A stretch of DNA of 64,000 nucleotides from Streptomyces sp. NRRL F-5126 (GCF_000721265.1 NZ_JOFZ01000017.1:1-64000); one strand, 5' to 3'; numbered from the stretch's first letter, positions 19,235-27,917 are shown. Notes: generated by a model from the sequence alone, not told the origin. Numbers and translations: made by a program.

Positions 19235-20281
19235 CGCGACGGGTGCGCCCCGGGCCGCCTGGCTACGGATCACTGCCCGGCCTGGCGTAAGGACCGGTGC
19301 CGTTATGGGCGCCGAACCCGCCCGCTGTGGAGTGCGGCGCCGGGAAGGCAGCGCGACGGGCCGTCTCGCCGTCGCCACGCGTTCCCGCGCCGACACGAGT
19401 CACCCCGCGGCGCCGCCCGCCGTGCGGCGCCGCGGCGAAGCAGGCACCCCGCCTTCGCGGCCGGCCGCCGCCCATAACGGCACCGGCCGCGCCGGACAGC
19501 CGGGCACGCGGCACGTCGGTCGTCCGCCCCGGGCCGGTACCCGACGGCTCGTCCGTCTTCCAGCACCTGCCGGAACCGGCGACTGCCGGGGCCCTCGCCA
19601 GGCGCGGGCCGTGAACGGCGCAAGCCGCCCGGGCGGGGCAAGCCCCGTCGTTGGCGACGCGGCCCGTCTCCCCCGGCCTGCCGGAGCCCTCACGCAGGGC
19701 AGGCCCGGCTCGGGGCCGGGGGGCCGGCCCCCGGGGCACACGACCACGACCAGCCGCGCACACAACGCCAGCCGCCGCCTCCCGCTGAGGCTGCCACTGA
19801 CCGGGGGGCACGGGGGTGCGGGGCCAAGACCGCGGCACACGGCCACAACCGGCCGCGCGCACAAGGCCAGCCGCCGCCTCCCGCCGGGACCCCGAAGCAC
19901 AGGGCTCGGGACCCGCCCCCGGGGCACGGGGACCACGACGGGCCTCGCGCACAAGGCCAGCCGCCGCCTCCCGCCGGGGCCCCGGAGCACAGGGCTCGGG
20001 ACCGGCCCCCGGGGTACGGGACCACGACGGGCCTCGCGCCCGGTGCCAGTGGCCGCCGCCCGCCGGGGCGGCCCCGGCCGGGTGGCACCGGGTGCGGACC
20101 CTGGGGGCGGGGCGTGCGGCGGCGGTGCGGCCCGTTGCGGTGTGGGCCATGGCCGGCACCCGACGCGGCTGTGCTGGTGCGACCGGCAACCGGCGGGGCG
20201 CCCGGCAGCGGGTGGTGGCGCCGCCACCCGCTTGGACCGTGGCCGCAGGCGGCGGCGCGGGCGCGGCTCCAGCATGGGACC
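19235..20281. other. 1-kb gene-free region, extremely GC-rich
   Basis: No convincing gene was found between the flippase-like gene and the lipoprotein hydrolase. Long open frames exist on both strands, but they are Pro/Arg/Ala/Gly-rich, overlap one another, lack ribosome binding sites and mirror the underlying repeats. The promoter of the downstream gene should lie in the last ~150 bases; I could not identify it. Confidence 0.6.
19755..20100. repeat. Degenerate ~90-bp intergenic tandem repeat, about four copies
   Basis: Copies begin at about 19755, 19856, 19946 and 20035 (spacings 101, 90 and 89 bases), each opening with CGCGC then ACAAGGCCAG or a variant, and carrying GCCAGCCGCCGCCTCCCGC. 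The two central copies are nearly identical over most of their length; the outer two are diverged. The array is not in a gene. Confidence 0.8.
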
Positions 20282-21844
20282 ATGCGCAGATCCCTGGTCG
20301 CCGCCGTGTCCGCCCTCGCCCTCGTCGCCCTCGCCGGATGCTCCGATGCCGCGGACAGCGGCTCGGCCCCGGCCTCGGGAGCGTCGCCCGCGCCGAGCGA
20401 CCTCGCGACGCAGAAACTCGACTGGCGCGCCTGCGGCGCCCCGAGCGTGGCGCAGGGCGGCGGGGCGGCGCCCAAACCGCTGCCGCACGGCGGCACCTGG
20501 CAGTGCGCCGACATGTCCGTGCCGCTCGACTACACGCATCCGTCGTCCGGCACGATCCGCCTCGCCCTCATCCGTGTGAAGGCCACCGACCAGAAGCACC
20601 GCATCGGTTCGCTCATCTTCAACTTCGGCGGCCCCGGCGGCTCGGGCGTCACCGGCCTGCCGTCGTTCGCGAAGGACTACGAGAAGCTGCGGGCGCGCTA
20701 CGACCTCGTCAGCTTCGACCCGCGCGGCGTCGGCGACAGCGCCCCCGTCGAGTGCGAGAACGACAAGCAGCTCGACTCCTTCTACGCCATGGACTCGACG
20801 CCCGACACCGCCGCCGAGAAGAAGGCGTACACGGCGGCGCTCGCCCGGTACGCGGGCGCCTGCAAGAGCAATTCGTCCGGCAGGCTGCCGCACGTGGGCA
20901 CCACCGAGGCCGCACGCGACATGGACCTGATGCGGCAGGTGCTCGGCGACAAGAAGCTGTACTACTTCGGCATCTCGTACGGCACCGAGCTCGGCGGCGT
21001 GTACGCGCACCTCTTCCCCACCCACGTCGGACGGGCGGTCTTCGACGGAGTCGTCGACCCGACCCAGGACTCGCTGCAGGGCGCGCTCGGCCAGGCCAAG
21101 GGGTTCCAGCTCGCCCTGGACAACTTCGCCAAGGACTGCATCGCGCGCGGCGACGCCTGCCACCTCCCCGGCTCCACGCCGAAGGAGGTCGAGCAGCCCA
21201 TCGTCGACCTGTTCCACAAGCTCGACGCGCACCCGATCCCCGGGATCGGATCGCGCAAGCTGACGCAGACGGAGGCCGCCAACGGGGTGGTGGAGGCGCT
21301 GTACTCGAAGGACTTCTGGCCGCTGCTCGAACAGGGCATCGAGGAGGCGTACGGCGGCAGCGGACAGCTCCTGCTCGCCCTGTCGGACTCGCTCAACGGC
21401 CGCGACCAGCACGGCCGCTACAGCAACACGCAGGCCGCCAACGCCGCCGTCAACTGCCTGGACTCCAAGGAGCGCTTCGGCCTGGCGCGGACCCAGCAGG
21501 ACCTGGCCGAGTTCCGCAAGGCGTCGCCCGTCTTCGGCGACCTGCTCGGCTGGGGGATGCTCAGCTGCTCCAAGTGGCCCGTGGCCGGGCGCTGGACGCA
21601 CCCGGACGTCAGCGCGCCCGGCTCGGCCCCGATCCTCGTCGTCGGCAACACGGGGGACCCGGCCACGCCGTACGAGGGCGCCAAGGCGATGGAGAAGGCG
21701 CTGGGCAAGGGCGTCGCCGTGGAGCTCACGTACAAGGGGCAGGGCCACGGCGCGTACGACAGCGGCAACGCGTGCGTGCAGCGCACGGTCAACACGTACC
21801 TGCTGGACGGGAAGCTGCCGGCCGCCGGCACGGTCTGCCGGTGA
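20282..21844 (+). CDS. Lipoprotein alpha/beta hydrolase, tripeptidyl-aminopeptidase type
   Basis: 520 residues from ATG 20282. A lipoprotein signal peptide (MRRSLVAAVSALALVALAG, then Cys) anchors the enzyme outside the membrane; upstream in-frame codons are in the repeat region and are discounted. An alpha/beta hydrolase fold follows with an oxyanion loop (NFGGPGGSGV), nucleophile elbow GISYG, and C-terminal acid/His segments (VVGNTGDPATPYEGA, GQGHGAYD). A Cys-containing TAP C-terminal domain is present. The relatives SlpD/SlpE/Tap of Streptomyces remove N-terminal tripeptides from secreted proteins. A hairpin follows directly at 21854, so it is probably a single-gene unit. Confidence 0.87.
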   Translation: MRRSLVAAVSALALVALAGCSDAADSGSAPASGASPAPSDLATQKLDWRACGAPSVAQGGGAAPKPLPHGGTWQCADMSVPLDYTHPSSGTIRLALIRVKATDQKHRIGSLIFNFGGPGGSGVTGLPSFAKDYEKLRARYDLVSFDPRGVGDSAPVECENDKQLDSFYAMDSTPDTAAEKKAYTAALARYAGACKSNSSGRLPHVGTTEAARDMDLMRQVLGDKKLYYFGISYGTELGGVYAHLFPTHVGRAVFDGVVDPTQDSLQGALGQAKGFQLALDNFAKDCIARGDACHLPGSTPKEVEQPIVDLFHKLDAHPIPGIGSRKLTQTEAANGVVEALYSKDFWPLLEQGIEEAYGGSGQLLLALSDSLNGRDQHGRYSNTQAANAAVNCLDSKERFGLARTQQDLAEFRKASPVFGDLLGWGMLSCSKWPVAGRWTHPDVSAPGSAPILVVGNTGDPATPYEGAKAMEKALGKGVAVELTYKGQGHGAYDSGNACVQRTVNTYLLDGKLPAAGTVCR

Positions 21845-21853
21845 CCTGACGGG

Positions 21854-21891
21854 GAAGGGCCGGTCCACGCGCGTGCGCGGACCGGCCCTTC
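21854..21891. terminator. Bidirectional terminator hairpin
   Basis: A 13-bp stem (GAAGGGCCGGTCC and its complement) with a 12-base loop lies between the convergent hydrolase and moeZ genes. Confidence 0.75.
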
Positions 21892-21916
21892 GGCGACTCG
21901 TAGCGACTCGTGGCGA

Positions 21917-23095
21917 CTAGTAGACGGGCTTGGTCGGCTCGATCTGGTTGATCCAGCCGATGACGCCACCGCCGACGTGCACCGCGTCGGAGAAGCCCGC
22001 GGACTTCAGCACCGCCAGGACTTCCGCACTGCGGACACCCGTCTTGCAGTGCAAGACGATCTTCTTGTCCTGCGGGAGCGTCTCCAGCGCGTTGCCCATC
22101 AGGAACTGGTCCTTCGGGATCAGCTTGGCGCCCGGGATGGACACGATCTCGTACTCGTTGGGCTCGCGGACATCGATGATCTCGATGTTCTCGTCGTCGT
22201 CGATCCACTCCTTGAGCTGCTTGGGAGTGATCGTCGAACCGGCGGCGGCCTCCTGGGCCTCCTCCGACACGACACCGCAGAACGCCTCGTAGTCGATGAG
22301 CTCCGTGACCGTCGGGTTCTCGCCGCAGACCGCGCAGTCGGGGTCCTTGCGGACCTTGACCTCGCGGTAGCGCATCTCCAGGGCGTCGTAGATCGTCAGA
22401 CGCCCGACGAGCGGCTCACCGATGCCCGCGAGGAGCTTGATCGCCTCGTTGACCTGGATGGAGCCGATGGACGCGCAGAGCACGCCCAGCACGCCGCCCT
22501 CGGCGCACGACGGGACCATGCCGGGCGGGGGCGGCTCCGGGTACAGGCAGCGGTAGCAGGGGCCGTGCTCGGACCAGAAGACGCTGGCCTGGCCGTCGAA
22601 GCGGTAGATCGAACCCCAGATGTACGGCTTGTTCAGCAGCACACAGGCGTCGTTGACCAGGTAACGGGTGGCGAAGTTGTCCGTCCCGTCCACGATCAGG
22701 TCGTACGGCGCGAAGATGTCCATCACGTTCTCGGCTTCGAGCCGTTCCTCGTGCAGGACGACGTTCACGTACGGGTTGATGCCCTTGATCGAGTCCTTCG
22801 CGGACTCGGCCTTGGACCTGCCGATGTCGGACTGGCTGTGGATGATCTGGCGCTGCAGGTTCGACTCGTCGACCTCGTCGAACTCGACGATGCCGAGCGT
22901 GCCGACACCGGCCGCGGCCAGGTACATGAGCGCCGGGGACCCGAGTCCTCCGGCGCCCACGATGAGCACCTTCGCGTTCTTGAGCCGCTTCTGCCCGTCC
23001 ATGCCCACGTCGGGGATGATCAGGTGACGGGAGTACCTGCGGACCTCGTCGACGGTGAGCCCTTCGGCGGGCTCGACCAAGGGGGGCAACGACAC
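21917..23095 (-). CDS. moeZ: Adenylyltransferase/sulfurtransferase MoeZ
   Basis: 392 residues, full length. The N-terminal ThiF/MoeB domain has the nucleotide loop GAGGLGSPALMYL, NLQRQIIH, and two zinc-binding CxxC motifs (CYRC, CAVC). The C-terminal rhodanese domain (about 285-392) has the persulfide Cys in HCKTGVRS. MoeZ adenylates and then thiocarboxylates sulfur-carrier proteins. In actinobacteria it serves molybdopterin and thiamine-type pathways, and carriers used for cysteine or sulfur-containing natural products. Its place in this neighbourhood matches M. tuberculosis Rv3206c. Confidence 0.95.
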   Translation of the reverse strand: MSLPPLVEPAEGLTVDEVRRYSRHLIIPDVGMDGQKRLKNAKVLIVGAGGLGSPALMYLAAAGVGTLGIVEFDEVDESNLQRQIIHSQSDIGRSKAESAKDSIKGINPYVNVVLHEERLEAENVMDIFAPYDLIVDGTDNFATRYLVNDACVLLNKPYIWGSIYRFDGQASVFWSEHGPCYRCLYPEPPPPGMVPSCAEGGVLGVLCASIGSIQVNEAIKLLAGIGEPLVGRLTIYDALEMRYREVKVRKDPDCAVCGENPTVTELIDYEAFCGVVSEEAQEAAAGSTITPKQLKEWIDDDENIEIIDVREPNEYEIVSIPGAKLIPKDQFLMGNALETLPQDKKIVLHCKTGVRSAEVLAVLKSAGFSDAVHVGGGVIGWINQIEPTKPVY

Positions 23096-23160
23096 AGGGA
23101 CCTCTACAGGGGTAGGTCAATTCGGAAACTGTTCTCCCTGTAACAGTGCCATGCGCTTTC

Positions 23161-23913
23161 TCATTCCGAGATACCCGGTCCGACGAGCGAGACGATCTCG
23201 TCCCAGTACCCGGGCAGCGCCGCGAACGGGTCGCCGCGGCCGCTCGGGTCGGAGCGGTCGGTGAAGAAGATCGTGCCCGCGCCCTGCCAGCGCGCGATGC
23301 GCACCGCCTCGTCCAGGTGCGTGCGCGGTACCCCGTGCACCAGGTGGACGAAGTGGTCCTGCGGATAGGCGGCCGTCCACTCGGCCGCCTGCGACCAGCG
23401 GTAGTCGGCCCACGGCCCGCAGAACGTCACCAACTGGTCGGCGGCCTCCGCGTATCCGGCGTACGGGTGCGTGCCGTGGCCGAGTACGAGGTGCCCGCCT
23501 TCGAGCACCGCCTCCAGGGTCGCGGTGATCCTCCTCACGGCGGCGAGGTCCTCCCGGCCCGACGGAGCGCGATCCAGGTAGAAGCCGCCGACGCGGTACC
23601 AGTCGGCGAACCGCTGGGCGTCGCGCACCAGCTCGGCGAAGTCGCAGGTGCCGTGGCGCAGGTCCAGGTGGCCGAGGATTCTGGCCCCGGCGTTGGTCAG
23701 CCGGCCCGCCGCCTCCAGGCAGTGCGGGTCGGGCCGATCGCCAGGGCCGTCGGCCACGTTGAGCACCGCCCAGTGCAGCGGCGTGCCCGGCCTGGTCAGT
23801 TCGGCCCACTCGACGGGCGCGAGCAGGGGGTGCGCGTAGCCGGGGACGCCGAACCCCGTGCTGCCCGCCGCCGTGCCGGTACGCGGCCGTCCCGTGCTGG
23901 TCAGATGCGGCAC
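23161..23913 (-). CDS. Spherulin-4 family (GH135-like) glycoside hydrolase
   Basis: 250 residues from GTG 23913, a start that overlaps the epimerase stop by 13 bases; longer in-frame starts would run deep into the epimerase gene. A TIM-barrel pattern is visible: FGVPGYAHPL, ILGHLDLRHG, GGFYLDR, HGTHPY, FVHLVHGVP, IFFTDR. The spherulin-4 family includes fungal Sph3 (GH135), an alpha-1,4-galactosaminidase. No signal peptide is seen, so it would act in the cytoplasm or leave by another route. The Asp of FYLDR (114) is present, but the neighbouring Glu expected in active enzymes is Arg, and the acid expected near TFxG is Cys165. Activity is therefore uncertain. Last gene of the exopolysaccharide-like operon. 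Confidence 0.75.
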   Translation of the reverse strand: MPHLTSTGRPRTGTAAGSTGFGVPGYAHPLLAPVEWAELTRPGTPLHWAVLNVADGPGDRPDPHCLEAAGRLTNAGARILGHLDLRHGTCDFAELVRDAQRFADWYRVGGFYLDRAPSGREDLAAVRRITATLEAVLEGGHLVLGHGTHPYAGYAEAADQLVTFCGPWADYRWSQAAEWTAAYPQDHFVHLVHGVPRTHLDEAVRIARWQGAGTIFFTDRSDPSGRGDPFAALPGYWDEIVSLVGPGISE

Positions 23914-24881
23914 GCGGCCTCCATCCAGATGTCCGCCAGCGACTCCTCCAGACCGATCCTCGGGCGCCAGCCGAGCCGGTCGCGCGCCGTGCGGACGTCG
24001 GCCTGCTGCCATGTCCCGCAGCCGTCGGGGTACGGGAAGGGGCCGACGCCCAGGTGCTCGGCCGCGGGCTCGCCGCGCGGCGAGCCGATCGGGCCGTGGC
24101 CGTGGGCGCGCGCGACGGCGGGGGACGGCGCGTCCAGCTCGTTGAGCGCGCCCGCGTAACCGGCCACCCTGGCCAGCACGGCGGCGGCGTCCCTGAGCTT
24201 GACCGCCCTGCCGGTGCCGATGTTCACGACGCCCTGGGCCGCCGAGAGCGAGGCCGCGTGGACGGCGCGCGCGACGTCACGCACGTCCACGAAGTCGCGC
24301 TGCACGCCGAGTCCGGCCAGCTTGAGCTCCGGGTCGCCCGCCTGCATGGCGCGCCGCATCGCCTCGGCGAGCCGGCCGAGCGGCGAGCCCGCGGGCGTGC
24401 CCGGGCCGACCGGCGAGAAGACGCGCAGCACGACCGCGTCGAGCCCCGAGCCGAGCACCAACTCCGTGGCGGAGAGCTTGCTCACGCCGTACGGGCCGCC
24501 GGGGCGCGGCACCGCGTCCTCCGCGGTGGACGAGCCGGGCTGCGATGGCCCGTACTCGGAGGCGCAGCCGATCTGCACGAGGCGCGCGCCGCAGCCGCTG
24601 CGCCTGAGGGCCTCGCAGACGGTCGCGACGGACACGGTGTTGTGGCGGATCAGGTCGCGGGCGCCGCCTCGGGTGGAGCCCGCGCAGTTGATGACCACGC
24701 CGGGGTGCACGGCGTCCATGAAGCGCGTCAGGGCTCCCGGGCTGCCGCCCGCGAGGTCGAAGCGCACGTCGGCGTCGTCGCCCCTGCCGAGTGCGGTGAG
24801 GTGGACCGCGGGGTCGGCGAGCAGGCGGTCCGCGACGAAGCGGCCGAGGAAGCCGTTGGCGCCGAGCAGCAGGACCCTCAT
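23901..24881 (-). CDS. NAD-dependent epimerase/dehydratase (sugar nucleotide)
   Basis: 326 residues, extended short-chain dehydrogenase fold. The N-terminal Rossmann motif GANGFLG follows the start (residues 7-13), the catalytic YGVSK is at about 135, and NCAGSTRGG and VNIGTGRAVK fit the GalE/RmlD superfamily. Such enzymes epimerise or dehydrate UDP- or dTDP-sugars. Beside a PelF-like glycosyltransferase and a GH135-like hydrolase, a UDP-GlcNAc C4-epimerase role (supplying UDP-GalNAc) is the natural guess, but it is not proved by sequence. Its start codon overlaps the stop of a candidate 20-residue reading frame, and its end overlaps the hydrolase gene. Confidence 0.82.
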   Translation of the reverse strand: MRVLLLGANGFLGRFVADRLLADPAVHLTALGRGDDADVRFDLAGGSPGALTRFMDAVHPGVVINCAGSTRGGARDLIRHNTVSVATVCEALRRSGCGARLVQIGCASEYGPSQPGSSTAEDAVPRPGGPYGVSKLSATELVLGSGLDAVVLRVFSPVGPGTPAGSPLGRLAEAMRRAMQAGDPELKLAGLGVQRDFVDVRDVARAVHAASLSAAQGVVNIGTGRAVKLRDAAAVLARVAGYAGALNELDAPSPAVARAHGHGPIGSPRGEPAAEHLGVGPFPYPDGCGTWQQADVRTARDRLGWRPRIGLEESLADIWMEAACRI

Positions 24882-24940
24882 CGGGACGCCCCTCTCACGG
24901 TCGCGGCCACCTGGGCCCGGGTCCTGGGGTGCGGGATCAT
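24878..24940 (-). CDS. Candidate 20-residue reading frame coupled to the epimerase
   Basis: ATG 24940 is preceded by AAGGAG ten bases upstream. It encodes MIPHPRTRAQVAATVRGASR and stops at TGA overlapping the epimerase ATG (ATGA). It could serve to deliver ribosomes to the epimerase start across the 120-base gap after the membrane protein gene. No homology is recognised; it may be fortuitous. Confidence 0.35.
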   Translation of the reverse strand: MIPHPRTRAQVAATVRGASR

Positions 24941-25001
24941 GACGGTTGGTCTCCTTGGTGTGGTGGTGAAGGGGTTGCGGCCCGGCGGCACGGGCGGGCC
25001 C

Positions 25002-26102
25002 TCAGGTGTGCGCCGACGCCCTGGCGAGGCTGACGGCGGCGTGGCAGACGAGCCCCGCCGCGGCCGCGCCGCAGGCGAACGCGGGCACGGCGCCCGCGCC
25101 CCAGGCGTGCACGGCCTGCGCGACGGGTGTGCCGAGTACGGCGCAGCCGGGCACGCCGGCCACGAGGACGGAAAGGCAGGCCAGCGCCTCGACGGCGCAG
25201 GCGGCGGCCAGCCCCGCGGCGGCCGCGGCGGGGTAGCCGTGCACGGTCAGGAGCCTGGCGAGCAGCAGCAGGGTCGCGAGGGCGGCCACGTGCGCGGGGT
25301 CTCCGCCGTCGTGGAAGCCGGGTACGCCGTGGAAGCCGTGAAAGCCGTGGAACAGCAGCGGGACGAGCAGCGCGATCCCGGTCAGGGCGCACGCGTACAG
25401 CGCGACCACCGCGAGCAGTACCGGTCTCGTGGACGCGGCGAAGTCCGCGAGGTCGCGGCTGCGGGAGAGCCCGCGCCTGGCGCGCAGGGAGAAGAGGTGC
25501 GCGCACCAGGCGGCGGGCGCGACGGCGAACGAGAGGGCGACGAGCGAGGTGGGCGTGGCGCTCCAGGACGTGCCTGAGCCGCCCTCGACGTGCGCGGTGA
25601 GCAGCCCGTCGCCGTACACGGCGTAGGCGAGCAGCCAGTACACCCACAGGCGGGCTGCGGGGGCGCGGCGGCCCTCGGCGCGCAGCGGCCCGTGCCGCAG
25701 GCTCGCGGCGACGGCGCAGGAGAGCGCCACGGCGCCGGTGAGGGTGACGGCGAGCCGGCTCCCCCCGCCGGTGCTGTCCAGGAGGAACAGGGTGAGGGCG
25801 GCGACGAGGCCGGGCGCGGGCGTGACCAGCATCCAGGGTGCGAGGCGCCCGGAAGCGGGGGCCTGTGCCGCCACGGTCGTTGCCGCGCGCGATGTGTCGT
25901 GCGGGACGCGCGCGTACAACTCCTCGGCCAGGGCGAAGACGTCGCGGTGGCGGAAGCGGGAGAGCGCGGCCCTGTCGGTGATGCCGTGCACTTCGAGGGC
26001 CGCGGCGATCTCCAGCGGGTCGACGGCGTCCTCGCACAGCGCCCTGTGCCGGTTCAGGAGCGGCTTCACCGGGTCGGCGGTGCCCGGTGCGGTGCGTGCC
26101 AT
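25002..26102 (-). CDS. Polytopic membrane protein of the exopolysaccharide-like operon
   Basis: 366 residues from ATG 26102, chosen for the excellent GGAGG seven bases upstream; ATG 26123, overlapping the glycosyltransferase stop, is the alternative. A cytoplasmic N-terminal region of about 95 residues (DPLEIAAALEVHGITD, FALAEELYARVP) precedes roughly eight to ten hydrophobic helices. An unusual loop near the middle reads HGFHGFHGVPGFHDGGD, a potential metal site. I do not recognise the family. The position between a PelF-like transferase and an epimerase suggests a partner or exporter in polysaccharide synthesis. It is shorter than PelG and lacks clear similarity to it. Confidence 0.75.
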   Translation of the reverse strand: MARTAPGTADPVKPLLNRHRALCEDAVDPLEIAAALEVHGITDRAALSRFRHRDVFALAEELYARVPHDTSRAATTVAAQAPASGRLAPWMLVTPAPGLVAALTLFLLDSTGGGSRLAVTLTGAVALSCAVAASLRHGPLRAEGRRAPAARLWVYWLLAYAVYGDGLLTAHVEGGSGTSWSATPTSLVALSFAVAPAAWCAHLFSLRARRGLSRSRDLADFAASTRPVLLAVVALYACALTGIALLVPLLFHGFHGFHGVPGFHDGGDPAHVAALATLLLLARLLTVHGYPAAAAAGLAAACAVEALACLSVLVAGVPGCAVLGTPVAQAVHAWGAGAVPAFACGAAAAGLVCHAAVSLARASAHT

Positions 26103-26115
26103 GGTGGTGCCTCCG

Positions 26116-27804
26116 TCAGACATCGCGGCCTCCGGCGCCCGCCGCCGCGCCCGCGCCGACCGCCTCACGCCTGTCTCCCGGGGCCTCCGTGGCCCAGCGG
26201 ACCGGCACGTACACCTCGGCGGCGGCCGCGAAGGGCAGCGGTGCGCCGCCCGCGCCGACCGCCTGCGCCACGCGCCGTACCGGGGTGTGGGAGACGATTT
26301 CGAGGTAGGCGGCCCGGAACGCGGTGACGTTCTGGCTGATGGTGAAGAGTTCGAGCGCGCGCGAGTGCGCGGCCGCGCCGAGGCGCCGCCTGCGCCCGTC
26401 GTCGCCCAGCAGCCCGAGGCACGCGTCGGCGAAGGCCTTCGGGTTGTGCGCGGGGACGACGAGGCCGGTGCCGCCGATGACCTCCACCACGGCGCCCACG
26501 TCCGTCGAGACCGTCGCGCGCCCGCAGAACATGGCCTCGACGAGGCTGACGGGGAAGCCCTCGACCGCGCTGGAGAGCACGACGATCCCGGCCCCTGCGT
26601 AGGCGTCGGCCAGTTCGGCCGACTCGGGCCCGCCGGCCTCCTCGAACGAGACGGGGTTCTCCCCCACCGCGTACGCGCCCGTGGCCTCGTCGGGGAACAA
26701 CTGGGCGGCGAGCGTGCGGCAGTGGGCGAGGTAGGCGGGGCCCTCGCCGGTGCCGGCGGGGCCCCCGACGATGCGCAGCCGCGTCTGCGGCCGCTCCTCG
26801 CGGATCCGGGCGAACGCGTGCAGCAGTGTCTCGAGGTCCTTGGCGGGCTCGATCACGCCGACCCAGACGAGTGTGTCGCGGTCGCCTGTGTCGTCGCCCT
26901 CGCCCACCTCGATGAACCGCTCGGCCTCCATGCCCGGGTGGACGGTGCGGAGCTTGGCGCGGTCGGCGCCGCACCGCTGCTGCCAGCGGCGCGCGTGCGC
27001 GTTGCCCGGCGTGACGAGGCTGGCGGCACGGTAGACCTCGGCGGCGAGCGCACCGTGGAAGGCCGCCAGCAGCGCACGCAGGGGGGCGCTCCGGGGCTCT
27101 TCGCGGCCGCCGTCGGTGCCGAGGTAGTGCGCCCGCAGCCGGACGCCGTACTCGGTGACCAGCAGGGGGACGCCGAAGAAGCGTTTGGCCAGCAGGCCGG
27201 GGAGCGCGGCGGGTCCCGCCGAGGTCGCGTGGCAGACGTCCACGGACCCGAGGCCGCCCTCCTCGGTGTCGTACCAGTCGAGGGACAGGGGGCGCAGAGC
27301 GCGCTCCAACTCGTGGGCGAAGGCGAGGTGGTCGGCCACGGCAGCGTCCCGCACGCTCCGGCGCGCGCCGGGTGCCCGGCACGCGGACTCCAGGACGCGC
27401 AGGGCGGTCTCCGAGCGCAGTGCCGCGTACAACCCGCCGTGTTCCCTGGCGAGTTCCGCGAGGCCGTAGAGGCCGGCGGCGAAGCCGCCGGCCCGCTCGT
27501 CGGTGTCGGCCCGCTCGTCGCACACGGCGAGCGCGAGTCGACCGAGGTGTTCGGCGAACCGGCGGCGCTCGCGCCTGCCGTAGGCGCCCCCGTCGTCGAC
27601 CGGCGCCCACAGCGGCGCGGTGTGCACCCGGTGCACCTGCGGCGGCGGGTCGACGAGCCCGGACCGCTCCTGCCTGGCGCTGCGGCTGAGCGCGTAGACG
27701 TCGAACTCATGGTCGTGGAGCCCGCGTACGAGCCGGTCGCACCAGGGCCCGGACTCGCCGTTCGCGTACGGATAACCACCGTCCGTGACCAGTCCGATCC
27801 GCAC
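26116..27804 (-). CDS. PelF/DUF3492-type GT4 glycosyltransferase
   Basis: 562 residues from GTG 27804, chosen because GGGGGA lies seven bases upstream and the DUF3492 opening motif LVTDGGYPYANGES begins within five residues. The N-terminal acceptor domain has GPWCDRLVRGLHDHEFDVYAL. The C-terminal nucleotide-sugar domain (about 320-520) shows the GT-B pattern VWVGVIEPAKDLETLL, RIVGGPAGTGEGP, the E-x7-E-like segment (EGFPVSLVEAMFCGRATV) and DVGAVVEVIGGTGLVV. PelF polymerises GalNAc/GalN-containing Pel polysaccharide from UDP-sugars in the cytoplasm; its homologue here should make a related glycan, substrate unproved. First gene of an operon running to 23161. Confidence 0.87.
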   Translation of the reverse strand: MRIGLVTDGGYPYANGESGPWCDRLVRGLHDHEFDVYALSRSARQERSGLVDPPPQVHRVHTAPLWAPVDDGGAYGRRERRRFAEHLGRLALAVCDERADTDERAGGFAAGLYGLAELAREHGGLYAALRSETALRVLESACRAPGARRSVRDAAVADHLAFAHELERALRPLSLDWYDTEEGGLGSVDVCHATSAGPAALPGLLAKRFFGVPLLVTEYGVRLRAHYLGTDGGREEPRSAPLRALLAAFHGALAAEVYRAASLVTPGNAHARRWQQRCGADRAKLRTVHPGMEAERFIEVGEGDDTGDRDTLVWVGVIEPAKDLETLLHAFARIREERPQTRLRIVGGPAGTGEGPAYLAHCRTLAAQLFPDEATGAYAVGENPVSFEEAGGPESAELADAYAGAGIVVLSSAVEGFPVSLVEAMFCGRATVSTDVGAVVEVIGGTGLVVPAHNPKAFADACLGLLGDDGRRRRLGAAAHSRALELFTISQNVTAFRAAYLEIVSHTPVRRVAQAVGAGGAPLPFAAAAEVYVPVRWATEAPGDRREAVGAGAAAGAGGRDV

Positions 27805-27883
27805 GAGCACTCCCCCGTTCCTTCTGTGGGAGGCCGCCTCCGGACCGGCGACCCGCTGCGGAACGACGGTATGCGGATATGAA

Positions 27884-27917
27884 GGTGGCGCGATGGACGG
27901 TTGTCCATCGCGCCACC
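27884..27917. terminator. Terminator hairpin upstream of the glycosyltransferase operon
   Basis: A perfect 15-bp stem (GGTGGCGCGATGGAC and complement) with a GGTT loop. It lies between the alpha/beta hydrolase gene (ending 28055) and the glycosyltransferase start, so it ends the hydrolase transcript. The operon promoter should lie between here and 27804. The 138 bases from 27917 to 28055 are rich in GCGCGC and show nothing else. Confidence 0.75.

Noticed and set aside
19263..20189. A 308-codon minus-strand frame with repeating REAAAGLV-type blocks
   Set aside because: The protein repeat is only a readout of the DNA tandem repeat, which is almost a multiple of three long. No ribosome binding site, and competing frames exist on both strands.
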